Assembly (NCBI GenBank): GCA_014871385.1
Contig: CM026426.1
Location: forward strand, 38,967,799-39,031,798
From: Ceratodon purpureus
Taxonomy: Eukaryota; Streptophyta; Bryopsida; Pseudoditrichales; Ditrichaceae
Length of the DNA: 64,000 bases
Direction: 5' to 3'
Position numbers and translations under genes: made by a program. Position 1 is the first letter of the stretch. Each line of letters opens with the position of its first letter. Positions 34,901-42,024 of this stretch are shown here, piece after piece. The notes beneath the pieces were generated by a model that had not been told where the DNA came from, searched no databases, and saw only the letters and a program-made list of their open reading frames with translations.

Positions 34901-37677
34901 GTAACAAAGAGTAAGCTGGAAGGAGAGTAGAGTGTATTATCAAAGAGTAAAAGGGTTTATAGCATAGCAATCAGTCATGGACACTCAGGGTGTGGGCACC
35001 GTCTAAGCTGTGACTCGACTCAACTAACAAAATATCAAAAGAGTGTTTCCCTGTTCCTAGCTACCCTGCTTTATACTTGCGTGTACTCCTTGTTTTCCTG
35101 GCTAACTGCTACTTGCTATGGGCAACTGCTACTTGTTCTACCAGTCTGAACAGCATTCCTTGTTTCCCTTGGTTGATCGCGGATGTTGCCTCGTAACACC
35201 TTCCCGTTCTTAGGATTTGCAACGGCTTGGAGCTTGCTAAAAAGCTTGTTGAGGGCTTGTTTTTTCTTCAGAATCGAATTGAATATAACCTCACGTAAAC
35301 GCTCCCCTGTTTGCTTATTCAGCGGCGTCGTCTGCTTGTAGTGATTGCATGCTTCCTCGCCTGCACCTGCTATCTCTTCCTGCCGCATTCAACCAAGAAA
35401 GTTAGTTTATTTAATTATTTCGACATACTCTATAAATCAGACAGGAGTGAAAAAGTTTAAGGGATTTACCGAGAAGAGGTGGTTGACCATCGTCTCTGAA
35501 GACAATGGATACCAAGTACTGGTCGACTTGTTCTTCTCCCTCAGGTACTCTTCCTTGCTGAGGATATTCTCAAAATACGTTATGGGTAGCAGCCCATACT
35601 TGTGCACCATCTTGATCTGGTGCAAGACATTTGTCTTGACATGCGCCTGCTCATTTGACCTGTCACGTCGTATGATATTAGATATCACGAACTTCATCTA
35701 ATGAAATCGACGACTTAGCATTGAGTAAGAACTTTAAGATCTAGTCTCGGAATGGTACTTACTTGTTAACTGAATGCATGGCCCTGAGAATACTTGGATA
35801 CAGATTCTTATGGATCTCAAGGACCAAGCAATCTGGCATACCGTGAAGGCGATGCCAGTCCATGTTGCCCATCTTAGCTTCATCGATGTAGCGCTTCTAG
35901 GCCGTGTAGCGGTGATTGCTATCGTAAATGAAAAACATCTTTCCGCAAAGTGGCTTCGAATCGGGGTCAGAATTCAATTCTAACTCGAATTCATTATCCA
36001 ACTGATCCCATGCAGAACTCCATTCCTGTCTGATTTCATCTGTAACCAGCTGCTCCCTCCCTTTCGTATTGGTCAGAGCCACATAGAACACTACTGACCC
36101 TACTCTGTACGCGGACCGGAACTCGCTCTGCAATCGTAAGACCTCAGACTCCAACACTGGCCTGACTTCGGGCATACTAACCATGCGGCATAAAGGAATT
36201 CTCAACCTCGAGAACTTCTTTATCGGCAGTTTCCGACTCCGGTTGACTGCAACAAAGGTGTCGTTCTCGAACTCCTTGATCATCCGAGCCTCTATCTCCG
36301 CTGATGTCACACCCTCGTCCTTTCCTAGAGGGTTTTCTGGCAATTCCTCCCCCTTCTTAACCCGCGGCCATGTCAGCTTAGCCGGCGGCGTGTCTGCATC
36401 GTCCTCCTCTTCCTCCTCTTCATCCACCAAGGGATCTTTCTCTTCCGCCTCCACTTTGGCTGTCTCCGCCCTCTTCGATGAAGGTGTACTCTCCAATGTA
36501 TGCGCCGCACCATCGTTCACGCCCTCGGCCATGGCCGTCTCCTTGTTGACATCGCCTCCCAGTTCCTCCCGTTCAGACTGCTCCGTCGCCTGCACGTCCA
36601 TGCTCTCGTCCTGCCCCTCCCCTCCTTGCCTCTGCCCAGCAGCCAGGACCTGCGTCTCTTCTACAGCCGCCTTCTGCGTCTCCTCCACAGCCGTCTCCTG
36701 CGCCTCCTCCTCTCCTTCTTCCTGCAACAATGTGTCGCAACCTAACTAGTCAGCTGAGTTGAACCCTTTCTAAAACCCTAGATACATACTTAGAAACTGG
36801 ACGCTCTGACAATGCCCTAATACCTTTTCCCGCCCTTACTTCAAGGAGTACTATCTTACCTGCTCTCGCTGGACAGCGGAGTCCGCAATTCTAACCTTCT
36901 TAGACTTCTTGTGCTTTTCTGGACGCTCCTCCCTACTTGGCCGCTTCTTACTTTTCCTTTCACTTTCTGATGACCTCTCATCTCCAGCCCTCTTCTTTGT
37001 ACCCTTCTTCTCACTTCCTGGTGACTTCTCATTCCCCGACAACCTCTCCTCCCCATGGCCCTTCTTCGACCTACCCTTCTTCACCTTCCCTCCATACTTA
37101 GGGTTAAACATGGAGACAAACTATGTAGACCGACCCGCACCCTACAAACCCTAACGACGTCACCCTAAACCGAACCCTGACTGCACTACACTCACACACA
37201 CAAAAACCGCAACGCAGTGTAAGCCAGGCACAGCAAGGCTGCGAGCTAAGAACACCACGAGGGGGCACAGAGAGACTGAGCATGGAGCTTCTCCCCCTTC
37301 TTATACCTGCTTTCAAGAACAAGGGCGCACAAACTAATGATGTCTACAATTAACACACGTACCTCTAAGCACTCAGGTATGGTGAGGGGAATTGATTGCT
37401 GGAGCGGCGTCACATACTGCGATGGCGATGTCTCACACAACCCGCCCCCCTTTGCTACTCGAGGTACTGCTATGACGGGAAGTTTTTCGAAGTCCTTACT
37501 CAATGCCTTCACGGTCCCGCCAAACCCCTCAACACGTCGCCTCCGTTCCTCAGCCTGTCTCATCCTCGAAGCTGTCAGCTGCTTTGAATTTGAAAACAGC
37601 TTGTCTCTCCCCTTCCTCTTTCTCTTTCTCTCTTTCACAGGAGTGGCGACCACTTCAGTTGAATCATCGACATGCAT
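22995..37677 (-). CDS. ParB-like domain / beta-class N4/N6-type DNA methyltransferase fusion (element B cargo gene, disrupted by a retrotransposon)
   Basis: Model exons, 5' to 3' on the minus strand: 37363-37677 (ATG 37677; basic), 36860-37096 (Lys/Ser/Glu-rich), 35763-36721 (acidic, then [20 protein letters not shown] and FFIYDSNHR, a ParB/sulfiredoxin-like G-x-HR box), about 35466-35700, 35204-35384 with its last bases at 26230-26246, 24935-25383, 23668-24848, about 23338-23574, and 22995-23241. The methyltransferase part has motif IV position ([14 protein letters not shown]), then [20 protein letters not shown], then after about 130 residues motif I ([14 protein letters not shown], with an intron in the GTG) and [16 protein letters not shown]. 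Motif IV before motif I is the beta-class order of CcrM-like enzymes, not MT-A70. The DPPY position reads QVPD. Lesions: TAG after NHRYTA and TAG after YLNY. The gypsy element splits the exon at 35204. Activity is doubtful; domain assignment is by motif only. Confidence 0.65.
25735..26130. repeat. GC-rich inverted-repeat block in an intron of the ParB-methyltransferase gene
   Basis: Repeated CGACCGCGCCTCTGAGG units, GGGCTTCTCGGCCCGAGAGC palindromes and GGCCCCTTCGGGCCG palindromes alternate over 400 bp. They include TTCTCGGTACCGAGAGAC at 25757, which has the same core as the array at 20227-20575. It may be a small foldback element; no clear terminal repeats or target duplication were found. 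Confidence 0.55.
26242..26246. repeat. Target-site duplication of the Ty3/gypsy element, left copy
   Basis: CCTTC here is repeated at 35199-35203, directly outside the TG...CA ends of both LTRs. Confidence 0.9.
26247..26961 (-). repeat. 3' LTR of the Ty3/gypsy element
   Basis: A 715-bp direct repeat of 34484-35198 that begins TGTTAGCTGGGATACC and ends GTAACA on the + strand. The long minus-strand frame at 26047-26733 lies in the LTR (it recurs in the other LTR) and is not a gene. Confidence 0.95.
26962..26980 (-). other. Candidate polypurine tract
   Basis: Just upstream of the 3' LTR on the minus strand the sequence reads CAAGGGAGGGCTAAA. Position and purine content fit the priming site for plus-strand DNA synthesis. 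Confidence 0.55.
27109..28245 (-). CDS. Coiled-coil protein region downstream of pol in the Ty3/gypsy element
   Basis: This is a 378-codon open frame with ATG at 28245. It has a Lys/Arg-containing start ([17 protein letters not shown]), a long central coiled coil with many Glu/Gln/Leu heptads (about residues 60-210), an acidic segment ([20 protein letters not shown]) and a Pro/Gln-rich tail. It is in the same frame as pol and separated from it by a single TAA, with open sequence between, so it may once have been the C-terminal part of the polyprotein. Such a protein is not part of the standard gag-pol set. Function unknown; a structural or chromatin-targeting role is possible. Confidence 0.6.
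   Translation of the reverse strand: MGTFHDVQRDIVAAAARDPELPGPSKRQRSTGPSKEPGTAITMGPCATKFAAQSTALANCVGEMLQWINTTEQEHETLLKEHKDIEERYNRKMTTAIQGVRDQAQRTLKHTSTDFRQQLEEKEQTLTNLRHQVASLELELRATQDHVDVLFKEKANAVERAQKLEQQSQEYLARFKALTAHNDTIRQGHHSQEAEDSTHLQEQRIAVEQSMQDFEANKVGWVHSAANLIATNAYKWLLDHPSTSADPPKEFLDHCIDDALTTLELEQSENAWENMDMENLDLDNDDMEALSLLPQPAMDIAPPPNPKQPPQVNPHTSSPVPPLQENLHPVSPAHINLADQAERVDIPEHLTDQDDTPQPSPRLQAPPQAAPSQINPTP
28294..29607 (-). CDS. Pol C-terminal extension after integrase, with GPY/F-like module and an unknown domain
   Basis: Directly after the integrase, and behind one in-frame TGA (29605-29607), the frame continues with [31 protein letters not shown] and [10 protein letters not shown], the usual GPY/F-like module at the integrase end. 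About 340 further residues follow that I do not recognise. The later part is well ordered ([56 protein letters not shown]). No chromodomain was seen. It ends at TAA 28294-28296. Confidence 0.6.
   Translation of the reverse strand: MFQKGDQVLWCPRDPKIRKTKFESIWHGPYRVQLVLPNNTVLLVNKENFDSHATIVNSTKLKHYHSDNPTNTPQLSLGEVYKTLATEAQAIADTEDTQATTDSQEDMDTMAVHVSMVQVSLCDNRDSMEHPIKGTALVSPSFRIMGPQPPPTALATHHLQGYPAIALGNPWRSLLVTSRPPRHHPLPIPLAPWAVFFLSLLQNSAEHLSRSLPPCLRAPHLHPAPLTHELDPMERKKITPTFHVPRMIPEWKRQPDLIWLTGVGLARYFSLCEPKVNTKHCTEFVSSMRTRSETEQFPSGVVEGIEVQFSSRYLHKCFGWDGMGITAWSEECGHPKPYIAARVGTLQLKDDGRYDVFALGNHMKDHWFSRMRGVLSQVYFQNNCNGILPEQLSLLLLADQGAKVNWGLMVEENFMNQLRGHRQRTDYSSPIGPFLTS
29608..31296 (-). pseudogene. 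Pol: RNase H and integrase of the Ty3/gypsy element
   Basis: RNase H shows [13 protein letters not shown], then a TAG (31057-31059), then [20 protein letters not shown] and the VDHHSLSYL block. The integrase has a zinc-binding H...H...CHAC region ([25 protein letters not shown]) and the catalytic residues in [19 protein letters not shown] and [10 protein letters not shown], the D, D, E triad with the usual spacing. Order RNase H then integrase directly after the reverse transcriptase identifies Ty3/gypsy. The only defects are in-frame stops. Confidence 0.9.
31384..33591 (-). pseudogene. Pol: zinc knuckles, aspartic protease and reverse transcriptase
   Basis: The frame opens just after gag, shifted by one reading frame. 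Residues about 23-100 hold cysteine clusters ([26 protein letters not shown], a CCHC knuckle). A retropepsin-like site [12 protein letters not shown] lies near residue 265 and [11 protein letters not shown] follows. The reverse transcriptase shows [60 protein letters not shown] and YLDD. The frame stops at TAG 31384-31386 and resumes unchanged at 31383. Synthesis from gag would need a frameshift or an equivalent device. Confidence 0.92.
33597..34322 (-). CDS. Gag of the Ty3/gypsy element
   Basis: The protein begins with a helical segment ([20 protein letters not shown]), then a Gln/Thr/Ala-rich linker and the retrotransposon capsid region: [79 protein letters not shown] and [14 protein letters not shown]. 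The zinc knuckles lie in the pol frame. Coding-like sequence continues upstream of this ATG in frame (to about 34420), but no better in-frame start codon is visible, so the true start is unsure. Confidence 0.85.
   Translation of the reverse strand: MVWMRQQMTDLVAKNEATNARLETLSAQYQTLQESRNQEAINTTPQASQALPEALRSTTIPQENHTAATLPSQSDTHKNSKFPKISYPVFDESGDPDWHVRRFKVIARTNGVTNTKDLQNIFGTTLQGNHINWYIDFETEHSQATWEEMEQSFLHKFRKLKTSSEVLRALGSITQEKSEPVDKFYDRFKQLADKLSQRPEEDYLCEWFKKGLLPWIQQGIVIRGVKTLQDILSAANDISRE
34464..34483 (-). other. Candidate primer-binding site
   Basis: Three bases inside the 5' LTR, the minus strand reads TGGCGACCATGCTGGGGA. It starts with TGG as expected for pairing with a tRNA CCA end. The complement resembles the 3' end of a plant tRNA-Arg (…CATGGTCGCCA); that identity is from memory and is uncertain. 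Confidence 0.55.
34484..35198 (-). repeat. 5' LTR of the Ty3/gypsy element
   Basis: A 715-bp repeat of 26247-26961, with about eight differences seen by eye, including three adjacent ones near the end (TACTGGG against TACAAAG). It is followed by the CCTTC duplication at 35199-35203. Confidence 0.95.
35199..35203. repeat. Target-site duplication of the Ty3/gypsy element, right copy
   Basis: CCTTC, identical to 26242-26246. The interrupted exon of the ParB-methyltransferase gene resumes on either side. Confidence 0.9.
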
Positions 37678-38194
37678 CTGTGACACTATCTTGCTCTCTT
37701 GTTATACTAAACATCCCGCAGAATGCCGCTCCATGCTTTAATATATCTCTCGTCATGATGAGTACACTTATTTATGACGCTTCCAACTCTTTTGGCGCCC
37801 TTCCAAATAAAGATTTCCTTAACTCAAAATTCCTAGAATTGGCGGCTGAGATCCCTCCCCTTTTTCCCATGTCAGGGAATTTACTCTGACACGGTGGACC
37901 AGCCCTAATTATATTCAGTGGCAGTCAAGAGACGGCTAGCCCTTATTATAGAGCCTTGTTGTGGCTGGTGATTTGTCGCATGATCGTCCTTTCAAGTAAA
38001 CATAGGGGGCCCGTAAACCCAGTCATCATCCCCTTTGAGTCCGTCAGGAATTCATCCTCTCTTCAACATTTGTCTCTGATATGACAAGTTCAGATTAGCA
38101 AATTCAAACGTATAAATGCAGTGGAAAATGCTGCGACAACCCTCTCAATTCTGCACTTCGTTGATTGTGTCGCTCTTTCTGAACTCCCTACGCC
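37678..38194. promoter_or_regulatory. Bidirectional promoter region of element B
   Basis: This interval of 517 bp separates the divergent start codons of the ParB-methyltransferase gene (37677, minus) and the transposase gene (38195, plus). On the + side a clear TATA box (TATAAA, 38111-38116) lies 79 bases before the ATG. On the minus side ATATATTAAAG (37738-37748) lies about 65 bases before its ATG. Sharing one region would couple expression of transposase and methyltransferase. Confidence 0.55.
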
Positions 38195-40963
38195 ATGGCG
38201 CTACCTGTCCCGGCTCAGTTCCTAGGTTCCATTTTTCTTTACGCACATGGCGTTGGAATTCCGCTTACGTTTTGGGTAGATGATGATGGGTACGCTCTTG
38301 TTTCATGTCAGCGTCTTAGTCTTAGGTTCCAGTATCAAGAGGACTCCATTAGCGTTGAGGAGGAGATTTGTGATGACCTCACTGGAGAGATCACACATAC
38401 ACTAGGCCAGGTCTCATTCGTGGACGAGAGGGATTGTAAGATGTGGAGGCTCACGCCTGGTAGGTTTAGAGTCTACGGTCTCACGGATTCCCAGATGGCT
38501 GCGTCCACCGAGATCCTGACCCCCAGACGGTCCTCTCCTTGCACCATCCAGACACCAGGAGCGGTGGACGTGAAGTTGAAGACCGACTCTGCCTCAACTA
38601 CGCCTCTCCTTGCCAAAGTTAAAGTCGAGCCGGGCTTAGATACCCCGGTTATCAATCTCTCCTCTGACGATGACGGGAGCCCGCGGACTCGAAAGTCAGC
38701 CGGATATATTCCCGCCAAAGAACTTGTCCGTCACGAGGCGGCTGTGGACACTCGCGCTTCAGATCTCATGGCAATGCCCCCTTCTTTGGACGAGTCCGTC
38801 AGTATTGTATGGTTGTTGAAGAAGCTTACTTCGCGGCCGGGTAAGAAGAACCTCCTGAAGAAGTTAGACTACGACTCCATCCGACATGAGAGAGTGGAGT
38901 ATCTGCCGGCGGAGTTCAACGGCGACGTCATCTTCAAACTGCCACCTGTCGGATCCTCTGCCTCACGATCAGCCGCCAAGTCCATGCAAGGCATGGATAA
39001 GAGGTACGATCGGCACGTGTGGACGAAGACGATCACCACCAACATCTCCAACAATATGGGCCTCTCTTTTTGGTCGTCTTCATGTGCGGGCCATTTGCGG
39101 TGCGAGAACAAGGACTGCGGGTACCTTGAGCGCGACCATCGCATCTTTGACGTGAATGAGACCGAATTTGACGGATGCACGTTGCAGGCGTTTGTTGTGG
39201 GTGAAGAGGCTCTGAAGGAATCCACTTTGGTCTGCAAGGTATGTAAGGAACCTCCCGTATGCGTTGCCACTTGTAGAGCAAGGATATTTTATGTTTCGGG
39301 CAAGGGCAATAGGACACGGGCGTGCATCCACGTAGGATGCCACAAGCACCCTGTCAAGGTGGGAGACTACCGAGACATTAAGGTAGAGATAAGTAGTTTG
39401 ATAGAAAATCAGATCAAGAACACGCCCAAGGCTACGAAGAGCGCCGTTGTACTAGAGGCCAGCAAGGACCTGATTGGTAGTTTTTTATTACGATCGGAGG
39501 ACGATCCACCGAAGACGCTCACCGTTCAAGAGCTTTACCCGGTGCTCGATAGGTGCAAAGATATGGCGTTGCCTAACATTCGAAACAAGGTCGTTACTTT
39601 TAGGTACCTCAGAAGGTATGGGGTAATGGACAGCATAACGAAACTGCGGGGACTCAGCACATGGGATTTCGTACAGAACAACATGTTCCCTAGCCAAGGG
39701 TCAGAATTTGACAAGGTCTACGTGTTCAAAATGTCCAAGCTTGGGCCCGCGAGTGGTGTCGATCTTGTGAAGAGAATGCAGCCGACGGGGGATCTGGAGC
39801 TTTCGTGGATGATGTTTGACCACGTCAAGCGCGTGCGAAATTGGACAACCATGGCATGCCACGTGTATGACTCCACGTACTGCCGGGTTATGACGATCGC
39901 ATGCTGCAACATGCAATCTGAAGACGCCGAAGCCCAGATGGTGTTCTGGAAGAACCTCAACGCAGTCATGAAGAGACACGGCGTGGAGAAGCGGAACTTC
40001 AAGGGCTTCATGGCGGACAGCGCCTAGGCTAATTGGAATGCGGTCCGGGTGGTATACGGCAATGGCAACAAGGAAGATCAAATGGAGGACCGGGAGAGGA
40101 CCTGTCAATTTCATTGGACCCAGTCCATTGTGAATCATACTGAGAAATACGTCGCCGAAGAGTTGTGGGATCAACACAAAAAGATGTGTCAGCAATACAG
40201 GAAGGCAAGATCAATGGCGGAGGTCGATGCTCTTTATCACGGGATAAGGGCTTGGTGGGCATCTGCGGGGGCAGTGTGCGAATCTGCCTTATCGAAACTT
40301 GACTTATGGCTCTCATTCAGGCATTATCGATATCGCCAATGGGGTGGGTTCATGACCGAGGTAACCACGCCACCCACTATTGTTTTCTCTTTCCCCGTAC
40401 ATGCTCATCGTAGTGACTCATTAATTGTTCATCCGTTGTTGGATCTCAGAAATTCTCGGAGGCGGAACTCGCGGAGATGCCGTCCTGCAACCTCGCGGAG
40501 ACGGTTCACAACAAGTGGCTTCAAGCATCCGGCAATAATGGCAGTGATCTGTGCGTCGCCACCGTCGACAACTTTATCCGTGCTTTTCTACAGGTTGTGA
40601 ATTATTACCAGTACCTAAAGGGCGACGTGGGGGGTTCTGGCCCCAGCAAGAAGGAGCTGAGGCTACGATCCGCAGAACGTAGGGCGAAGAAAACGGGCGA
40701 TCCAAAGGTTCTGGAGGACCCCATGCTGGGCATGCCTGGCGCCGATGAGTTTTGTACGCGTGTCCCACATCTGCCAGTTCCGTGGGAGGGTTCAATTTAC
40801 ATACTGCAAGCATATGTATTACGTCCTCTTAAAGGTATGCCTGCGTGACCCGGATGTGGAACTTTTCATCCATGCACCGACCTTTAGCTTCAACGAAGTG
40901 AAGTTACTCCTCGAGAGTGGAATCTTGACACACCCCTTCGCGGAGCCCTACAAGACAGTCTAG
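38195..40963 (+). CDS. Element B MULE transposase with GCM/WRKY-like zinc finger (one stop, internal deletion)
   Basis: Exon 1 is 38195-40360 and exon 2 starts at 40450; the intron position is conserved in element A. The N-terminal domain (about residues 1-110) is unknown. Residues about 146-165 hold AKVKVEPGL (SUMO consensus) and VINLSSDDD (SUMO-interaction motif). The zinc finger is CAGHLRCENKDCGYLERDH ... CKVCKEPPVCVATCRARIFY ... ACIHVGCHKHP. The MULE catalytic part has VYDSTYCRVMTIACCNM (first Asp), FKGFMADSA (second Asp), CQFHWTQS (the C-x2-H motif) and the acidic SEDAEAQMVFW. A TAG at 40025-40027 replaces a Gln codon found in element A. About 1 kb present in element A is missing near 40760-40790, after which the frame shifts into YCKHMYYVLL and the C-terminus. 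Confidence 0.85.
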
Positions 40964-41184
40964 AATTTGCCCCTTCTAATTTAGACCATCACGACGTCGC
41001 AGTGATACACTGCTTTTGTTTTTAATCGAGTCTGACTATGACTCAGTAATACATGATTTGATTTGTCATTAATGTTAAAAAGAAGTGACACCTGGCCGAG
41101 TAATTGTCGTCGCACATCTTGTCCACCATTCAGTTTCCACAAATAATTACTTTATTACCATGCACTTTCTTAAAGAATATTACA

Positions 41185-41715
41185 TCACATGAATCGGATG
41201 CGGCTTGGCCGTCCTCTTGATATTTCTACATAGCTACTTTTAGGTTCCATCGGACGGACGACGCATTCATCCAGACGTGGACCTGAGGAAGAACCTCGAC
41301 CAGACCGAGGAATTTTAATGACTGGACTGGACCCCACACGTCCACAGATTGCGGATCTCGAATAAGTCACCGGAGGAATTCTGCCAACCCTGGAATAAGC
41401 ATGGCTTGGAAGGGACTTGGACTCAACCTCCTTAGTGGGCGATTTGTCGAGCGCCCCCGTAACAGTAGATGGCACCACATCAAGCCCACCGCTATGTCCA
41501 CCTTCTACCGGTTTAGGAGGCGATGGTCGTGGCTTCAGCAACAACTCGTCACCATCATCTTCTAGAAAAGGTTCAAATGGCCCACCCTCATCACCTAGGG
41601 ATACAACCCCAAAACCGACTTCCTCCATGGCGAGAACGGTATGCACCCCACCCCAAACCCTGAACATTCCACCAGCTAACAAACGAGAGTGAGAGAGCAA
41701 AGGCCCCAGGGTCAT
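41185..41715 (-). CDS. Small unknown gene of element B (176 aa), related to 16387-16848
   Basis: A minus-strand frame convergent with the transposase. It is Gly/Pro/Ser-rich with an acidic stretch (FLEDDGDELLLKP). The segment SHAYSRVGRIPPVTYSR ... VIKIPR matches the element A small protein (LHAYSNVGVIKLGTYTS ... VRLKMPR). The start could be the first ATG (41715) or an internal Met (MEEVGFGVV). No known domain was recognised. In element A the gene sits in a different place and orientation, so it has been rearranged, but it was kept in both elements. Confidence 0.5.
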   Translation of the reverse strand: MTLGPLLSHSRLLAGGMFRVWGGVHTVLAMEEVGFGVVSLGDEGGPFEPFLEDDGDELLLKPRPSPPKPVEGGHSGGLDVVPSTVTGALDKSPTKEVESKSLPSHAYSRVGRIPPVTYSRSAICGRVGSSPVIKIPRSGRGSSSGPRLDECVVRPMEPKSSYVEISRGRPSRIRFM

Positions 41716-42013
41716 CCATTTATTCCAATGAAATCAGAGAAGACCCCGTCATTCACGCCCTGCTGTACAATTTCGAGACCGGTAGTTGGTGTGCAGACCA
41801 GAAAAACCCTTTAATAAAACCCGGAAAGTATCCCACATTCAAGGAATATTACTAGGAATATTCGAAAAGATTCTCTTTTCATCATCTTTTATTCTATATT
41901 TAGTTTTAAAAAATCCATTTTTAGAATCTACTCTCCATTTTCCGCTCTAAGAGCAGAAAATCTCTGCTCTCCGCTCTCCGCTCTCCGCTCACCGCTTACA
42001 TACAAGCTTCCCT
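41716..42013. repeat. Right arm and right terminal inverted repeat of element B
   Basis: The last 65 bases hold TTCCGCTCTAAGAGCAG, then CTCTCCG heptamers and CACCGCTTACATACAAGCTT, ending CCCT at 42013. Read from the other strand this matches the left end of the element. The 11-bp duplication follows directly. Confidence 0.85.
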
Positions 42014-42024
42014 CTTGTCATGTG
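42014..42024. repeat. Target-site duplication of element B, right copy
   Basis: CTTGTCATGTG, identical to 19097-19107. Confidence 0.9.

Larger units (their letters stand above)
26247..35198 (-). mobile_element. Ty3/gypsy LTR retrotransposon, nearly full length, inserted in an exon of element B
   Basis: The element is 8952 bp with two 715-bp LTRs (26247-26961 and 34484-35198), TGTT...AACA ends and a CCTTC duplication. It is transcribed on the minus strand: 5' LTR at the high coordinate, primer-binding site, gag, pol with protease, reverse transcriptase, RNase H and integrase in that order (integrase last, hence Ty3/gypsy), an extension, coiled-coil region, polypurine tract, 3' LTR. By eye the LTRs differ at about eight positions, roughly one percent, so the insertion is fairly young compared with the surrounding elements. 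Four in-frame stops in the long pol frame make this copy non-autonomous. Confidence 0.95.
19108..42013. mobile_element. Element B: large Mutator-like element carrying a ParB-methyltransferase gene, with a nested Ty3/gypsy element
   Basis: It is bounded by a perfect 11-bp target duplication and inverted ends: left GGGGAAAGGTCGTATATGAG and, read from the other strand, right AGGGAAGCTTGTATGTAAGC. Both run into three GAGCGGA heptamers and GAGCAGA. Total length is 22906 bp, or about 13.9 kb without the retrotransposon. Contents from left: a divergent gene pair around a palindrome array (19692-21509), simple-sequence tracts, the ParB-methyltransferase gene (minus, 22995-37677), the transposase (plus, 38195-40963) and a small minus-strand gene (41185-41715). 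Its genes carry fewer lesions than those of element A. Confidence 0.88.

Noticed and set aside
38195..40963. Assignment of the transposase to the KDZ family because of its cysteine-rich domain
   Set aside because: The C-x2-H block after the second Asp, the GCM-like finger and the 10-11 bp target duplications fit Mutator-like elements better.
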